The notes under the pieces are model-generated. The model was given only the letters and a program-made list of their open reading frames with translations. It was not told the DNA's origin and made no database searches. The position numbers and the translations under genes were made by a program. Shown here piece after piece: positions 26,129 through 33,542 of a DNA stretch of 43,415 bases (position 1 is the stretch's first letter; every line of letters begins with the position of its first letter). The stretch covers positions 1 to 43,415 of the forward strand of contig OMXP01000017.1 of NCBI GenBank assembly GCA_900315055.1, written 5' to 3'. Origin of the DNA: an uncultured Lachnospiraceae bacterium (GTDB taxonomy: Bacteria > Bacillota > Clostridia > Lachnospirales > Lachnospiraceae).

Positions 26129-26758
26129 ATGTCAGAAAGTGAGAGTATTTACGGCCCTTACCGGCCGGTGCTGGAAAAGGTGCAGTCGTATCTGATGGAC
26201 GAGATCTCGATGGTGCGGCAGAACGTCTCCAGAGAGAACGGATACGACCCGGTGGAGCACTGTCCCACCCGTATCAAGGGGGAGGATTCCATGCGGGAGA
26301 AATGCCGCAGGCAGAATATCCCGGAGACAACCTATTCCGCGCTGGAGACCATCCACGATGCCATCGGGATCCGCATCGTCTGCGCCTTTCTGAATGATGT
26401 CTATCTGTTCCGCGATCACCTGGTATCCCTGCCAGATACGGAAATCGTACAGGAGAAGGACTATATCCGGCATGCCAAGCCCAACGGCTACCGCTCCTAC
26501 CATCTGATTCTGAAGATCCACACGCCGGGGGGACTTGTAAATGACGTGGATCAAAAGCCCCACGTCTATGCGGAGATCCAGCTTCGGACCATTTCGATGG
26601 ATACCTGGGCGGCTCTGGAACATCACCTGAAATACAAGAAGAACATTTCCGGCTCCAATCAGGAGCTGATTGTGGAAGAGCTCAAGCGCTGTGCGGATGA
26701 ACTGGCGTCGACCGATGTGTCGATGCAGACGATCCGCGACATGATTCACGAGCTCTGA
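26129..26758 (+). CDS. Small alarmone synthetase (RelQ/YjbM-like GTP pyrophosphokinase)
   Basis: Makes (p)ppGpp from ATP and GTP/GDP without a hydrolase domain. The 209 residues hold one RelA/SpoT synthetase domain with RIKGEDSMREKCRR (ATP-binding basic motif), HDAIGIRIVCAF, KPNGYRSYHLIL (G-loop Tyr) and YAEIQLRTISMDTWAALEH (catalytic Glu). No HD hydrolase, TGS or ACT domains are present. It ends 8 bases before a response-regulator gene whose ribosome-binding site overlaps its stop, so the alarmone synthetase and the two-component system form one operon. Confidence 0.93.
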   Translation: MSESESIYGPYRPVLEKVQSYLMDEISMVRQNVSRENGYDPVEHCPTRIKGEDSMREKCRRQNIPETTYSALETIHDAIGIRIVCAFLNDVYLFRDHLVSLPDTEIVQEKDYIRHAKPNGYRSYHLILKIHTPGGLVNDVDQKPHVYAEIQLRTISMDTWAALEHHLKYKKNISGSNQELIVEELKRCADELASTDVSMQTIRDMIHEL

Positions 26759-26766
26759 GGAGGATT

Positions 26767-27450
26767 ATGATCATTCTGCTGGCTGAGGACACCAGGGACC
26801 TGAACCGCGTTGAGACGGCCGTCCTGGAACATGCGGGGTATACGGTGGATTCCGTCTTTGACGGGCAGGAGGCCATCGATGCGATTGAAAAGAACGGATA
26901 CGATCTCGTGATTCTCGACGTCATGATGCCGAAGAAGACGGGAATTGAGGTCGTCGAACAGATGCGCCGGGAGAACATCACAACGCCGGTGCTCATGCTG
27001 ACGGCAAAGACCGAGGTCGATGACCGCTGTGCGGGACTTGATGCAGGGGCTGATGACTACCTGGCCAAGCCCTTTGCCTTAAAGGAGCTGCTGGCCAGGG
27101 TTCGGGCACTGACGAGGCGCAAAAAGGAATACGGAGATGAGAAGCTCTCCTTTGCGGATCTGACGCTCGACGGTTCGACGTTTGAACTGGTTTCGGAAAA
27201 CACGGTCCGGCTTTCCGTCAAGGAGTATGAGCTCCTGGAGACCCTGATGCAGAACAGAGACCGGGAACTCGATACGGACTATCTTCTGGAAAAGGTCTGG
27301 GGGTCGGATCCGGAGGCAACACCGGATACGGTGTGGCTGTATGTTTCGTATCTTCAGGGAAAGCTGCGGTCGGTGGCATCGAAAGTGACGATTTCTGGTG
27401 AACGGGGCGGTTCCTACCGCCTTCTCATGGCAGTGAGGGAACAGGCGTGA
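26767..27450 (+). CDS. OmpR-family response regulator
   Basis: A 227-residue regulator. Its receiver domain (1-115) has the acidic ED pair, phospho-acceptor Asp in VILDVMMPKKTG, Thr in MLTAKT and Lys in AKPF. The winged-helix domain (about 128-222) contains VKEYELLETLMQNRD and WLYVSYLQGKLR. GAGGAGG at the relQ stop provides its ribosome-binding site. The kinase gene overlaps its stop by four bases (GTGA), so the two form a cognate pair. The stimulus is unknown. Confidence 0.95.
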   Translation: MIILLAEDTRDLNRVETAVLEHAGYTVDSVFDGQEAIDAIEKNGYDLVILDVMMPKKTGIEVVEQMRRENITTPVLMLTAKTEVDDRCAGLDAGADDYLAKPFALKELLARVRALTRRKKEYGDEKLSFADLTLDGSTFELVSENTVRLSVKEYELLETLMQNRDRELDTDYLLEKVWGSDPEATPDTVWLYVSYLQGKLRSVASKVTISGERGGSYRLLMAVREQA

Positions 27451-28775
27451 GCGAAGAGGCAATCCGAAAACTGAGGCGGCATTTCATTCTGGTGACGACC
27501 CTTACCATCGCTGTTGTGATAACGGTCATTGCACTCCTGATCTACGTCACGAACCGCGAGATTGCGCTCAAGACCATTCGGGAAGAGCTGAATTTCATCA
27601 TCGAGAACAACGGGGATCTGCCGGAGAGCAAAGATACGGACGGAACAAATGAGAACCAGGATAACAGCGGTGTCGTCCGCTTCCTCGATGAGATCTTCGG
27701 AAACAGTCCGGCTTACAACCAGACGGAGATGCCCTATTCGGCCCGTTACTTCGCTGTTCTCTATGATGAAAACGGTGACATCTCAAAGGTGAAAACCGGC
27801 CATATCGCATCGGTCAGCGAAGAGGAGGCCAGAAGCTACGGCAACTATGCCCTGGAGCACAAAAGCTTCGGCCACGTCAACAACTACTATTACAAATGGG
27901 AGACAGAAGACAACGGGACAACGATTGTGGTCTATCTCGAGGCGACCTCGACGATCCTTGCCAACAACCGTATCTTCTATCTTTCCCTGTTTGTCATTCT
28001 CCTGGGCGTATTAATCACCAACCTGGTCTCCCGCGCCTTTGCAAAGCGTGCCATCGCACCGGAAATCCGCAATGCCGAGCTGCAGAAACAGTTCATCACG
28101 AACGCGAGCCACGAGCTCAAGACACCGCTTGCGGTGATCCGCGCCAATACCGAGATGGAGGAGATGATCAGCGGGCAGACGGAGTGGACCGAGTCGACGA
28201 TGCGCCAGGTGGAGCGCATGGACGGCCTGATCAAGAACCTCGTTCTGGTCTCCCGTGCCAGCGAGCAGAGTACGCATCTTGCCGTTGACAACGTGAATGT
28301 TTCAAATGCGGTGTCGGAGACGGTAGAAAATTTTACTTCCCTGGTAAAGCATGAGAATAAGACACTGACGAAAAACGTTCCGGATGGCATCACGATGCGC
28401 GCCGATGAGAGTCAGATCCGGCAGCTGACTTCCCTTCTCATGGACAATGCGATCAAGTACTGCGATGAGAACGGAGAGATCCGGGTGGACCTTCTGCAGA
28501 AGGGAAAGGGCATTCAGCTTGTGATTTCGAATTCCTATGCCGAGGGCGCCAACGTGGACTACAGTCGTTTCTTTGAGCGGTTCTACCGGAAGGATGCGTC
28601 CCACAACACGGATCGGGGCGGGTACGGCGTCGGGCTCTCCATCGCGGAAGCCATCTGCTCTGCCTACCGGGGCAGCATCAGTGCGGACTGGAAAAAGGGA
28701 ATCATATCCTTTACCTGCATCCTAAAGCAGGTGCCAATCCCCACGGGGACAGGAAAGGACAGAAAGCAGGAATGA
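27447..28775 (+). CDS. Membrane sensor histidine kinase
   Basis: A 442-residue cognate kinase for the preceding regulator. Membrane helices lie at about 12-34 and 175-197, enclosing an extracytoplasmic sensor of about 140 residues rich in Asn/Glu/Asp. The H-box SHELKTPLAV, N-box LLMDNAIKYC and G-box GGYGVGLSIAEAIC are intact. It uses a GTG start within the regulator's stop. There is no clear HAMP domain and no sequence clue to the ligand. A terminator follows. Confidence 0.95.
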   Translation: MSEEAIRKLRRHFILVTTLTIAVVITVIALLIYVTNREIALKTIREELNFIIENNGDLPESKDTDGTNENQDNSGVVRFLDEIFGNSPAYNQTEMPYSARYFAVLYDENGDISKVKTGHIASVSEEEARSYGNYALEHKSFGHVNNYYYKWETEDNGTTIVVYLEATSTILANNRIFYLSLFVILLGVLITNLVSRAFAKRAIAPEIRNAELQKQFITNASHELKTPLAVIRANTEMEEMISGQTEWTESTMRQVERMDGLIKNLVLVSRASEQSTHLAVDNVNVSNAVSETVENFTSLVKHENKTLTKNVPDGITMRADESQIRQLTSLLMDNAIKYCDENGEIRVDLLQKGKGIQLVISNSYAEGANVDYSRFFERFYRKDASHNTDRGGYGVGLSIAEAICSAYRGSISADWKKGIISFTCILKQVPIPTGTGKDRKQE

Positions 28776-28805
28776 TCTGATCTCATGAGAGATAAGTTCC
28801 GGAGG

Positions 28806-28847
28806 ATGATCCGGTCTGCAGATGCTGCAGGCTGCGGTCATTTTTTT
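28806..28847 (+). terminator. Terminator after the kinase gene
   Basis: ATGATCCG (28806-28813) pairs with CGGTCAT (28835-28841) with one bulge, and inner CTGCAG (28816-28821) with CTGCAG (28825-28830), then seven Ts (28841-28847). Confidence 0.8.
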
Positions 28848-28874
28848 GTCTGCGCCATGTTCCAGAAGGCATAC

Positions 28875-28934
28875 TTTCAGGAAGGCAAAATTTTACGGTA
28901 GAATATTCCTTTTTTGAATAAAAGAGCATATAAT
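28875..28934 (+). promoter_or_regulatory. Possible tandem promoters for smr-rtcB
   Basis: TTTCAG (28875-28880), 18-base spacer and TAGAAT (28899-28904) form one candidate. A perfect TATAAT (28929-28934) in an AT-rich stretch forms a second -10 but has no good -35. The leader to the smr start is 70-100 bases and holds no other obvious element. Confidence 0.4.
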
Positions 28935-29007
28935 CGAGATTAATAGAAAAAATATTCAAAGGAAACTGACGAAACGTCGGAAATCGTTTTCGAGACAGGA
29001 GATGCAC

Positions 29008-29259
29008 ATGGACAGTCCGATTATGGTCCTGGATCTGCACGGACTGCGTACAGAGGAGGCAAAGAAAAAGATTGATGCGGCACTTTCGGCTGCGGGTGCC
29101 GGGGTATACCGCATCAGACTCATCCACGGTTATCACAGAGGTGATGCGATCCGCCGGATGATCTATGAAGAGTACCGATTCGGACGGGAACCGAAGGTAC
29201 TGCGTGTTTGTCCCGGTGAAAACGAAGGGATTACGGAGCTGGTTCTTCGGGAATACTGA
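29008..29259 (+). CDS. Stand-alone Smr-domain protein
   Basis: A minimal 83-residue Smr (small MutS-related) domain: VLDLHGLRTEEAKKKI at the start, then RLIHGYHRGDAIRRMI, which corresponds to the H-G-x-G-x-G loop but with H-R-G in place of G-x-G. Smr domains nick nucleic acids; SmrB and MutS2 cut mRNA or split ribosomes at collisions in other bacteria. The ATG at 29008 is 6 bases from AGGAG (28997-29001); the ATG at 29002 abuts the ribosome-binding site and is less likely. It sits 24 bases before rtcB. Confidence 0.85.
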   Translation: MDSPIMVLDLHGLRTEEAKKKIDAALSAAGAGVYRIRLIHGYHRGDAIRRMIYEEYRFGREPKVLRVCPGENEGITELVLREY

Positions 29260-29283
29260 CAGCTCCGGAAAGGAGGGGTAAGG

Positions 29284-30483
29284 ATGCCTTTACAGACAGA
29301 AAGGGACATCAAGATATTTACGGATCACGCGGATCCGGTGGTTCTGAATCAGTTTCAGGAACTCACGGCGCAGCCGGCCTTTCAGGGCGCAAAGGTGCGC
29401 GTCATGCCGGACGTCCATGCCGATGCGGGACAGGTGACAGGCTATTCCATGGATCTCGGAGACAAGGTGATTCCGGGATTTGTCGGCTGTGACATCGGCT
29501 GCGGCATCCTCTGCATAGACCTCGGAGAGGTGGATGTGGACTGCCTTGCTCTCGATGCGCTGATTAGGGAGCGGATTCCGACCGGGAATCAGGTGCACGA
29601 TACCAGGCGCACGGAATTTCCGCTGAACATTCTTCTGTGTGAGAGTGAGCTGAAGGATAAGGATCACATCCTCAGATCTCTCGGGACGCTTGACGGCGGG
29701 AACCACTTCATTGAGGTTGACGCGGACAGCGAGGGCAGAAAGTACCTCATTATCCATTCCGGCAGCCGGGGACTTGGCATCCAGGTCGGAAGATTTTATC
29801 AGTCCCTCGCCGTGCAGAGTCTTTCCGGTGAGAAACAGCGCGCTGCAGCAAGGAGAGTCGTGATCGAGGAGTACACAAGGCTCGGCAGGAAGAAGGAACT
29901 TTCCGGCGCTCTGAAGAAGCTCGACGAAAAGGACTTTGGCGCAGGCCTTCCGGACAGGCTCTGCTATCTCACGGGAAACCTCGAGAATGACTTCATCCAC
30001 GACATGGTCTACTGCGAGCTTTTTGCTGCGCGTAACCGCATGCTCATGGCAAACGAGATCCTTTCCGGTATGGGCTGGGAAGTACAGGACAGTTTTCAGT
30101 CCATCCACAATCAGGTCGACCCGAACAGCCATGTCATCCGAAGCGGCGCGATCTCTGCGGAGAGAGGCGAGAAGGTCATCATCCCGCTGAACATGCGGGA
30201 TGGCTGTATCCTCGGTCGCGGGAAAGGGAATGAAGACTGGAACAGCTCTGCACCGCACGGCGCCGGACGCTGCATGACGCGAAGAAGAGCACGGCAGACA
30301 CTGCACCTTCACGACTATGAGAAAAACGTACAGGGCGTGTATTCTACCTGTATTTCCAGGGATACGATCACCGGAGCTCCGATGGCCTACAAGCCCTCGG
30401 AGGAGATCATCCGCCGCGTGGGACCCACAGTCCGCATCGAAAAGATCATTCGCCCGGTTTACAACTTCCGGGCCGGTGCGTAG
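29284..30483 (+). CDS. rtcB: RtcB-type RNA ligase
   Basis: GTP- and Mn-dependent ligase joining RNA 2',3'-cyclic phosphate or 3'-phosphate ends to 5'-OH ends. The 399-residue protein retains key sites: D70 and C73 in VGCDIGCG, N140/H141 in GGNHFIE, H158 in HSGSRG, H275 in SIHNQVD and the guanylylation His H325 in APHGAGR. Two motifs deviate: the usual DVHAG reads DVHAD and GTLGGG reads GTLDGG. It is shorter than E. coli RtcB-like proteins with about 480 residues in archaea. AAAGGAGGGG precedes the start. Its partner is the Smr protein, suggesting RNA cleavage and repair in one operon. Confidence 0.94.
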   Translation: MPLQTERDIKIFTDHADPVVLNQFQELTAQPAFQGAKVRVMPDVHADAGQVTGYSMDLGDKVIPGFVGCDIGCGILCIDLGEVDVDCLALDALIRERIPTGNQVHDTRRTEFPLNILLCESELKDKDHILRSLGTLDGGNHFIEVDADSEGRKYLIIHSGSRGLGIQVGRFYQSLAVQSLSGEKQRAAARRVVIEEYTRLGRKKELSGALKKLDEKDFGAGLPDRLCYLTGNLENDFIHDMVYCELFAARNRMLMANEILSGMGWEVQDSFQSIHNQVDPNSHVIRSGAISAERGEKVIIPLNMRDGCILGRGKGNEDWNSSAPHGAGRCMTRRRARQTLHLHDYEKNVQGVYSTCISRDTITGAPMAYKPSEEIIRRVGPTVRIEKIIRPVYNFRAGA

Positions 30484-30584
30484 AAGATTAAGGAAAGATT
30501 GAGGTTTGGTTTGAGTTTCGTTGCAGCGCTTCTGGTAGAGTACAGATATCCGGAAACGGATACTACATCATCAGGAGGTTGACG

Positions 30585-30806
30585 ATGGGAATTCTTTTAT
30601 CAATTATTCTGTTCGTGCTGCTTTGCAGAGGAACTTTTGCACTGCTGGGGCTTCTTGGCCGCGTATTCGGCGGGATTCTGGGATTCCTCGGCTTTGTCAT
30701 TCTGGCGATCCTTGCGGTGACCGTCTTCGGGCTGGCACTTATTGCCCTGCCGGTACTGATTGTTGCAGGTCTTATTGCGGTCGGCACAGCTCTTGCAAAG
30801 GTTTAG
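30585..30806 (+). CDS. Small hydrophobic membrane protein of unknown function
   Basis: 73 residues with two long hydrophobic stretches (about 2-24 and 28-70, the second long enough for two helices) and several GxxxG-like glycines. AGGAGG (30573-30578) lies 6 bases from the ATG at 30585, strong support for translation. I do not recognise a family. Its last four bases overlap the end of the convergent lactonase gene. It lies 101 bases after rtcB, so it may be a separate unit. Confidence 0.7.
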   Translation: MGILLSIILFVLLCRGTFALLGLLGRVFGGILGFLGFVILAILAVTVFGLALIALPVLIVAGLIAVGTALAKV

Positions 30807-31813
30807 CAGGGCAGAAGGCAGGACGGGTGCGGACAGGAGAGCGTGCACACGGGATCGGAGAGCGCCCCGTCAATGCTGCGCAGAAGGATCGTGATGGTGC
30901 TGCTGTCCTGATTGGCTGCGACAAGGTACCGGTCGGTGACGAGGATATCCCGCGGGGCCTTTTCGCCACAGGGAACGATCTCCCGAAGCGAGAGGAGTCC
31001 GTCCGGCCCGATCGAGAAGTGGGCAATGGTGTCATCGCCCCGGTTCGATACATACAGATGATTCTCTCTGGAATCGGCTTTCACAGCCGCGGTGGTATTG
31101 CCATCGCGGCTGTTGTCGCGAACGGAACATTCCTGGAGTATCTTTCCGCTCCGAATGACAAATACCTCTCCGGAGAGTTCGGAAACCGCATAGATAAGGT
31201 CCGTAAACCGGTGCGGGACATACAGGTGTCTGGGGCCGGAGCCGGCCGGAAGAGTGACGTCGAGTCCAGAATCCCGCAGGATGGTGCGATCTTCCCTCGT
31301 CTGATAGGCAAAAATCCGGTCGAGGCCAAGGTCGCAGGAGAGAATATTTCCCTGCTGGTCGAAAAAGGCGCAGTGAACGTGCGGACCTTCCTGGCGATTT
31401 GGATTTACGCCGTGCCCTGTATGCTGGTCAAGAAAGTTCAGCGGCAGCAGGGCTTCGTCCTCCCGCATCGGAAATGCGGCAAGGGAGCCGGAGGTGTAAT
31501 TCGAGACAAAGACAAGACGTTTTTGGGGGTCCACGAGGATATGGCAGGGATCTGCGCCGCAGGTCTCCTGAGAGGTGAGAATCACGGGATCTTTTTTCAA
31601 AAGGATCGAGTGAATTTTTCCCGATGTACCTTCCTCTACCGCATAGAGAACCCTGTGATCCGGGGAGAAGGCAAGATAGGAAGGATTCCGGGTGCCACGC
31701 CAGAACGGTGTGATCGTCGCATTTTCCGGATCTTCCGGAATCCTCAGTTCAAAGATCGTATCCTGATCTTTAGGACCGTATGTGCCAATGAGCATGCGGA
31801 CAGCTTCTTCCAT
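30803..31813 (-). CDS. Lactonase of the YbhE/6-phosphogluconolactonase beta-propeller family
   Basis: A 336-residue seven-bladed propeller enzyme that probably hydrolyses 6-phosphogluconolactone or a related lactone. Family features include LIGTYG at the start, NPSYLAFSP, DPCHILVDP, GPHVHCAFFD, GSGPRHLYV and SNRGDDTIAHF. Minus-strand ATG at 31813 follows GGGAGGG by about 6 bases; a longer frame to 31915 runs through a terminator and tRNA and is not real. It is downstream of tRNA-Thr on the same strand but separated by a terminator, so it needs its own weak promoter or readthrough. Confidence 0.88.
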   Translation of the reverse strand: MEEAVRMLIGTYGPKDQDTIFELRIPEDPENATITPFWRGTRNPSYLAFSPDHRVLYAVEEGTSGKIHSILLKKDPVILTSQETCGADPCHILVDPQKRLVFVSNYTSGSLAAFPMREDEALLPLNFLDQHTGHGVNPNRQEGPHVHCAFFDQQGNILSCDLGLDRIFAYQTREDRTILRDSGLDVTLPAGSGPRHLYVPHRFTDLIYAVSELSGEVFVIRSGKILQECSVRDNSRDGNTTAAVKADSRENHLYVSNRGDDTIAHFSIGPDGLLSLREIVPCGEKAPRDILVTDRYLVAANQDSSTITILLRSIDGALSDPVCTLSCPHPSCLLPC

Positions 31814-31835
31814 AATACCCTCCCATGTCAGAGTA

Positions 31836-31872
31836 TAAAAAAACCTCGAAACACTCACGGCGTTTCGAGGTT
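31836..31872 (-). terminator. Terminator of the tRNA-Thr gene
   Basis: On the - strand AACCTCGAAAC (31872-31862) pairs perfectly with GTTTCGAGGTT (31852-31842) and is followed by TTTTTTTAT. It starts two bases past the tRNA end. Confidence 0.9.
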
Positions 31873-31873
31873 C

Positions 31874-31946
31874 AGCTGGCAACCGGAATCGGACCGGTGA
31901 CCTCCGCACTACCAATGCGACGCACTACCGACTGTGCTATGCCAGC
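31874..31946 (-). tRNA. tRNA-Thr (anticodon GGT)
   Basis: The 73-base cloverleaf reads on the - strand: acceptor GCTGGCA/TGCCAGC with discriminator T, D-arm GCAC/GTGC, anticodon stem TCGCA/TGCGG with loop TTGGTAG (anticodon GGT), and T-arm ACCGG/CCGGT with loop TCCGATT. The T-loop starts TCC rather than the usual TTC. CCA is not encoded. It decodes ACC and ACU. Confidence 0.93.
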
Positions 31947-31950
31947 AACT

Positions 31951-31971
31951 TGTTCGCGCTTCCCGCGAACA
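31951..31971 (-). other. 8-bp hairpin in the tRNA-Thr precursor leader
   Basis: TGTTCGCG pairs perfectly with CGCGAACA across a 5-base loop, just 4 bases upstream of the mature tRNA 5' end and directly after the promoter. It may affect RNase P processing or simply be the transcript start structure. Confidence 0.6.
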
Positions 31972-31977
31972 GATGTG

Positions 31978-32006
31978 ATATTACCATAGCGTGGGGACCA
32001 ATGCAA
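31978..32006 (-). promoter_or_regulatory. Promoter of the tRNA-Thr gene
   Basis: On the - strand TTGCAT (32006-32001), 17-base spacer, TAATAT (31983-31978). It lies in the short gap after the pncC-like gene. Confidence 0.75.
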
Positions 32007-32037
32007 GAGCAACTATTAAGGAATTTGTCTTATTTTA

Positions 32038-32517
32038 TCAGACAGTAGTGTTCAATTCCCGGACAAGCTCCTGAAAGACAAAGCAGACCGCCGCTTCCCG
32101 GACCGCACTGCGCCCAAGATTCCCGAAGTGCTTTGTAAATGTCGTGACGTTTCCCTTGATCGAGAATCCAAAGCAGACGGTTCCGACGGGCGTCTGTTCT
32201 GTACCGCCGGAAGGTCCTGCAACACCGGAGATTCCGACACCGACCTCACACTCGGCAGCCCTTGCGGCTCCTTCTGCCATTTCTCCTGCGACCTCTTCAC
32301 TGACTACGCCGTGATCCTGCAGCGTTTCTTCCTTCACACCAACGAGCTTCATCTTTGCACTCTCTGCATAGGTCACGAAGGATGCACAAAGAACATAGGA
32401 AGCGCTGGGCACGTCCACAAGGCGGGCACAGCAAAGTCCTCCCGTGCAGGATTCTGCAAAGCTGATGTGCCAGTTTTTCTTTTTCAACAGTTCAACGGTC
32501 TGCTCATTATCGTACAT
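32038..32517 (-). CDS. CinA C-terminal domain protein / nicotinamide-nucleotide amidohydrolase (PncC-like)
   Basis: Deamidates nicotinamide mononucleotide to nicotinic acid mononucleotide in pyridine-nucleotide recycling. The 159-residue stand-alone domain has the catalytic Ser in FAESCTGG (21-27), SFVTYAESAKMKLVGV, GISGVAGPSGGTEQTPVGTV and a C-terminal REAAV helix, all typical. The N-terminal molybdopterin-binding half of full CinA is absent, as in many PncC proteins. AAAGGA precedes the ATG at 32517. The tRNA-Thr promoter begins 32 bases after its stop. Confidence 0.92.
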   Translation of the reverse strand: MYDNEQTVELLKKKNWHISFAESCTGGLCCARLVDVPSASYVLCASFVTYAESAKMKLVGVKEETLQDHGVVSEEVAGEMAEGAARAAECEVGVGISGVAGPSGGTEQTPVGTVCFGFSIKGNVTTFTKHFGNLGRSAVREAAVCFVFQELVRELNTTV

Positions 32518-32558
32518 GATGGTATCCTTTCTGCGTTCCCCTATGTTTTAGCACATCA

Positions 32559-32567
32559 TGGTATACT
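32559..32567 (+). promoter_or_regulatory. Extended -10 promoter of the one-carbon operon (candidate)
   Basis: TGGTATACT has the TGn extension and a 5-of-6 -10 hexamer (TATACT). It is 30 bases before the first gene. No convincing -35 lies at the normal distance. Confidence 0.45.
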
Positions 32568-32596
32568 TGGGGCAGGCTTTTTCGGGGGTAAAGACC

Positions 32597-32914
32597 ATGG
32601 CAATGAATCATTTCCGAATCCACTTTGAGAATAAACCGGACTCCTGCGAAGAGTGTGTGCTCTGGAACAGGGAAGTTAAGGCCTGCAACCTGAACTTCTC
32701 TTCGACAAGCAAAAAGGGCTGCCCCATCCAATATGCCCAGGATCGCAAGGCCTATTACATGCCGGACAACTGCTTTACCTGCATGTTCCTGGAGCCGGAC
32801 AGCGCCTGCCGCCTGACCGGTGAAAAGTTAAAGGACCTGTCCGGGAGCGGGGAAAAGTGCCCGATTCTCTGGATTCGAAAGTACAGAAAGATCGAAGGAA
32901 AGGATCAAGTATGA
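32597..32914 (+). CDS. Cysteine-rich small protein of unknown function
   Basis: A 105-residue protein with eight cysteines, two in C-x2-C pairs (CEEC near 17-20 and CFTC near 59-62) and others as single cysteines ahead of basic or proline residues (C-P-I twice). The spacing suggests two metal-binding units (zinc or iron-sulfur). I do not recognise the family. The start ATG at 32597 follows GGGGGTAAAG. Its stop overlaps the fchA start (ATGA), so it is translationally coupled to the folate genes and may serve one-carbon metabolism. Confidence 0.75.
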   Translation: MAMNHFRIHFENKPDSCEECVLWNREVKACNLNFSSTSKKGCPIQYAQDRKAYYMPDNCFTCMFLEPDSACRLTGEKLKDLSGSGEKCPILWIRKYRKIEGKDQV

Positions 32915-33540
32915 TGGAATCTCTGAAAGATTTCAGTGTAGAGGAATTCACCGCGGAGCTTGCCGCAAAGACCTCGGTACCGGGAGGAGGCGGCGCAGCG
33001 GCTCTGTGCGGTGCCCTGGGCACAGCGCTGTGCTCGATGAGTGCGAACTTTACCACGGGAAAGAAGAAATATGCAGCCTTTGAGGCGGACTATGAGAGGA
33101 TCCTTCAGGAGACGGACCGGGTCCGCTTTGAACTTCTTGCCTGCATGGATGAGGACGCAGAGGCATTCCTTCCGCTCTCCAGGGCTTATGGGATTCCAAA
33201 GGACGATCCGACACGGGAAGAGGTGCTCGAGAAGGCAACCCTTGACGCCTGCAGGGTACCGGAAAAGATGGTCCACCTGTGCTGTGAGAGCGTGGAGCTT
33301 CTTGAGGAGATGGAACAGAAGGGCTCTGTCCTGCTGCAGTCCGATGTTGCCTGTGCGGCGCTGATGACAGCAGCAGCCCTGCAGAGCGCAGCCCTGAATG
33401 TATTCGTAAACACGAAGACGCTGAAAGATCAAACGACAGCAGAGGACATCGAAACAAGAGTTGATGGTGCGCTGTCTGTGTATGTTCCGCGCGCAAAAGC
33501 CGTGGCGGACCGGATTGAAAAGAAGATGAGGACGAAATAG
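32911..33540 (+). CDS. fchA: Cyclodeaminase/cyclohydrolase family protein (FchA-like)
   Basis: Belongs to the FTCD-C/FchA family, whose members either release ammonia from formimino-THF or hydrolyse 5,10-methenyl-THF. The 209 residues show the family's FTAELAAKTSVPGGGGAAALCGALGTAL start and a helical body with SDVACAALMTAAALQSAALNV. The ATG at 32911 follows AAAGGA and overlaps the previous stop. Its placement two bases before a FolD that lacks cyclohydrolase residues favours the methenyl-THF cyclohydrolase role. No histidine-degradation genes are nearby, which argues against formimino-THF as substrate. Confidence 0.88.
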   Translation: MMESLKDFSVEEFTAELAAKTSVPGGGGAAALCGALGTALCSMSANFTTGKKKYAAFEADYERILQETDRVRFELLACMDEDAEAFLPLSRAYGIPKDDPTREEVLEKATLDACRVPEKMVHLCCESVELLEEMEQKGSVLLQSDVACAALMTAAALQSAALNVFVNTKTLKDQTTAEDIETRVDGALSVYVPRAKAVADRIEKKMRTK

Positions 33541-33542
33541 AA

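Noticed and set aside
31814..31915. N-terminal extension of the lactonase gene
   Set aside because: The extra codons run through the tRNA-Thr gene and its terminator; the ATG at 31813 has a good ribosome-binding site and starts the conserved domain.
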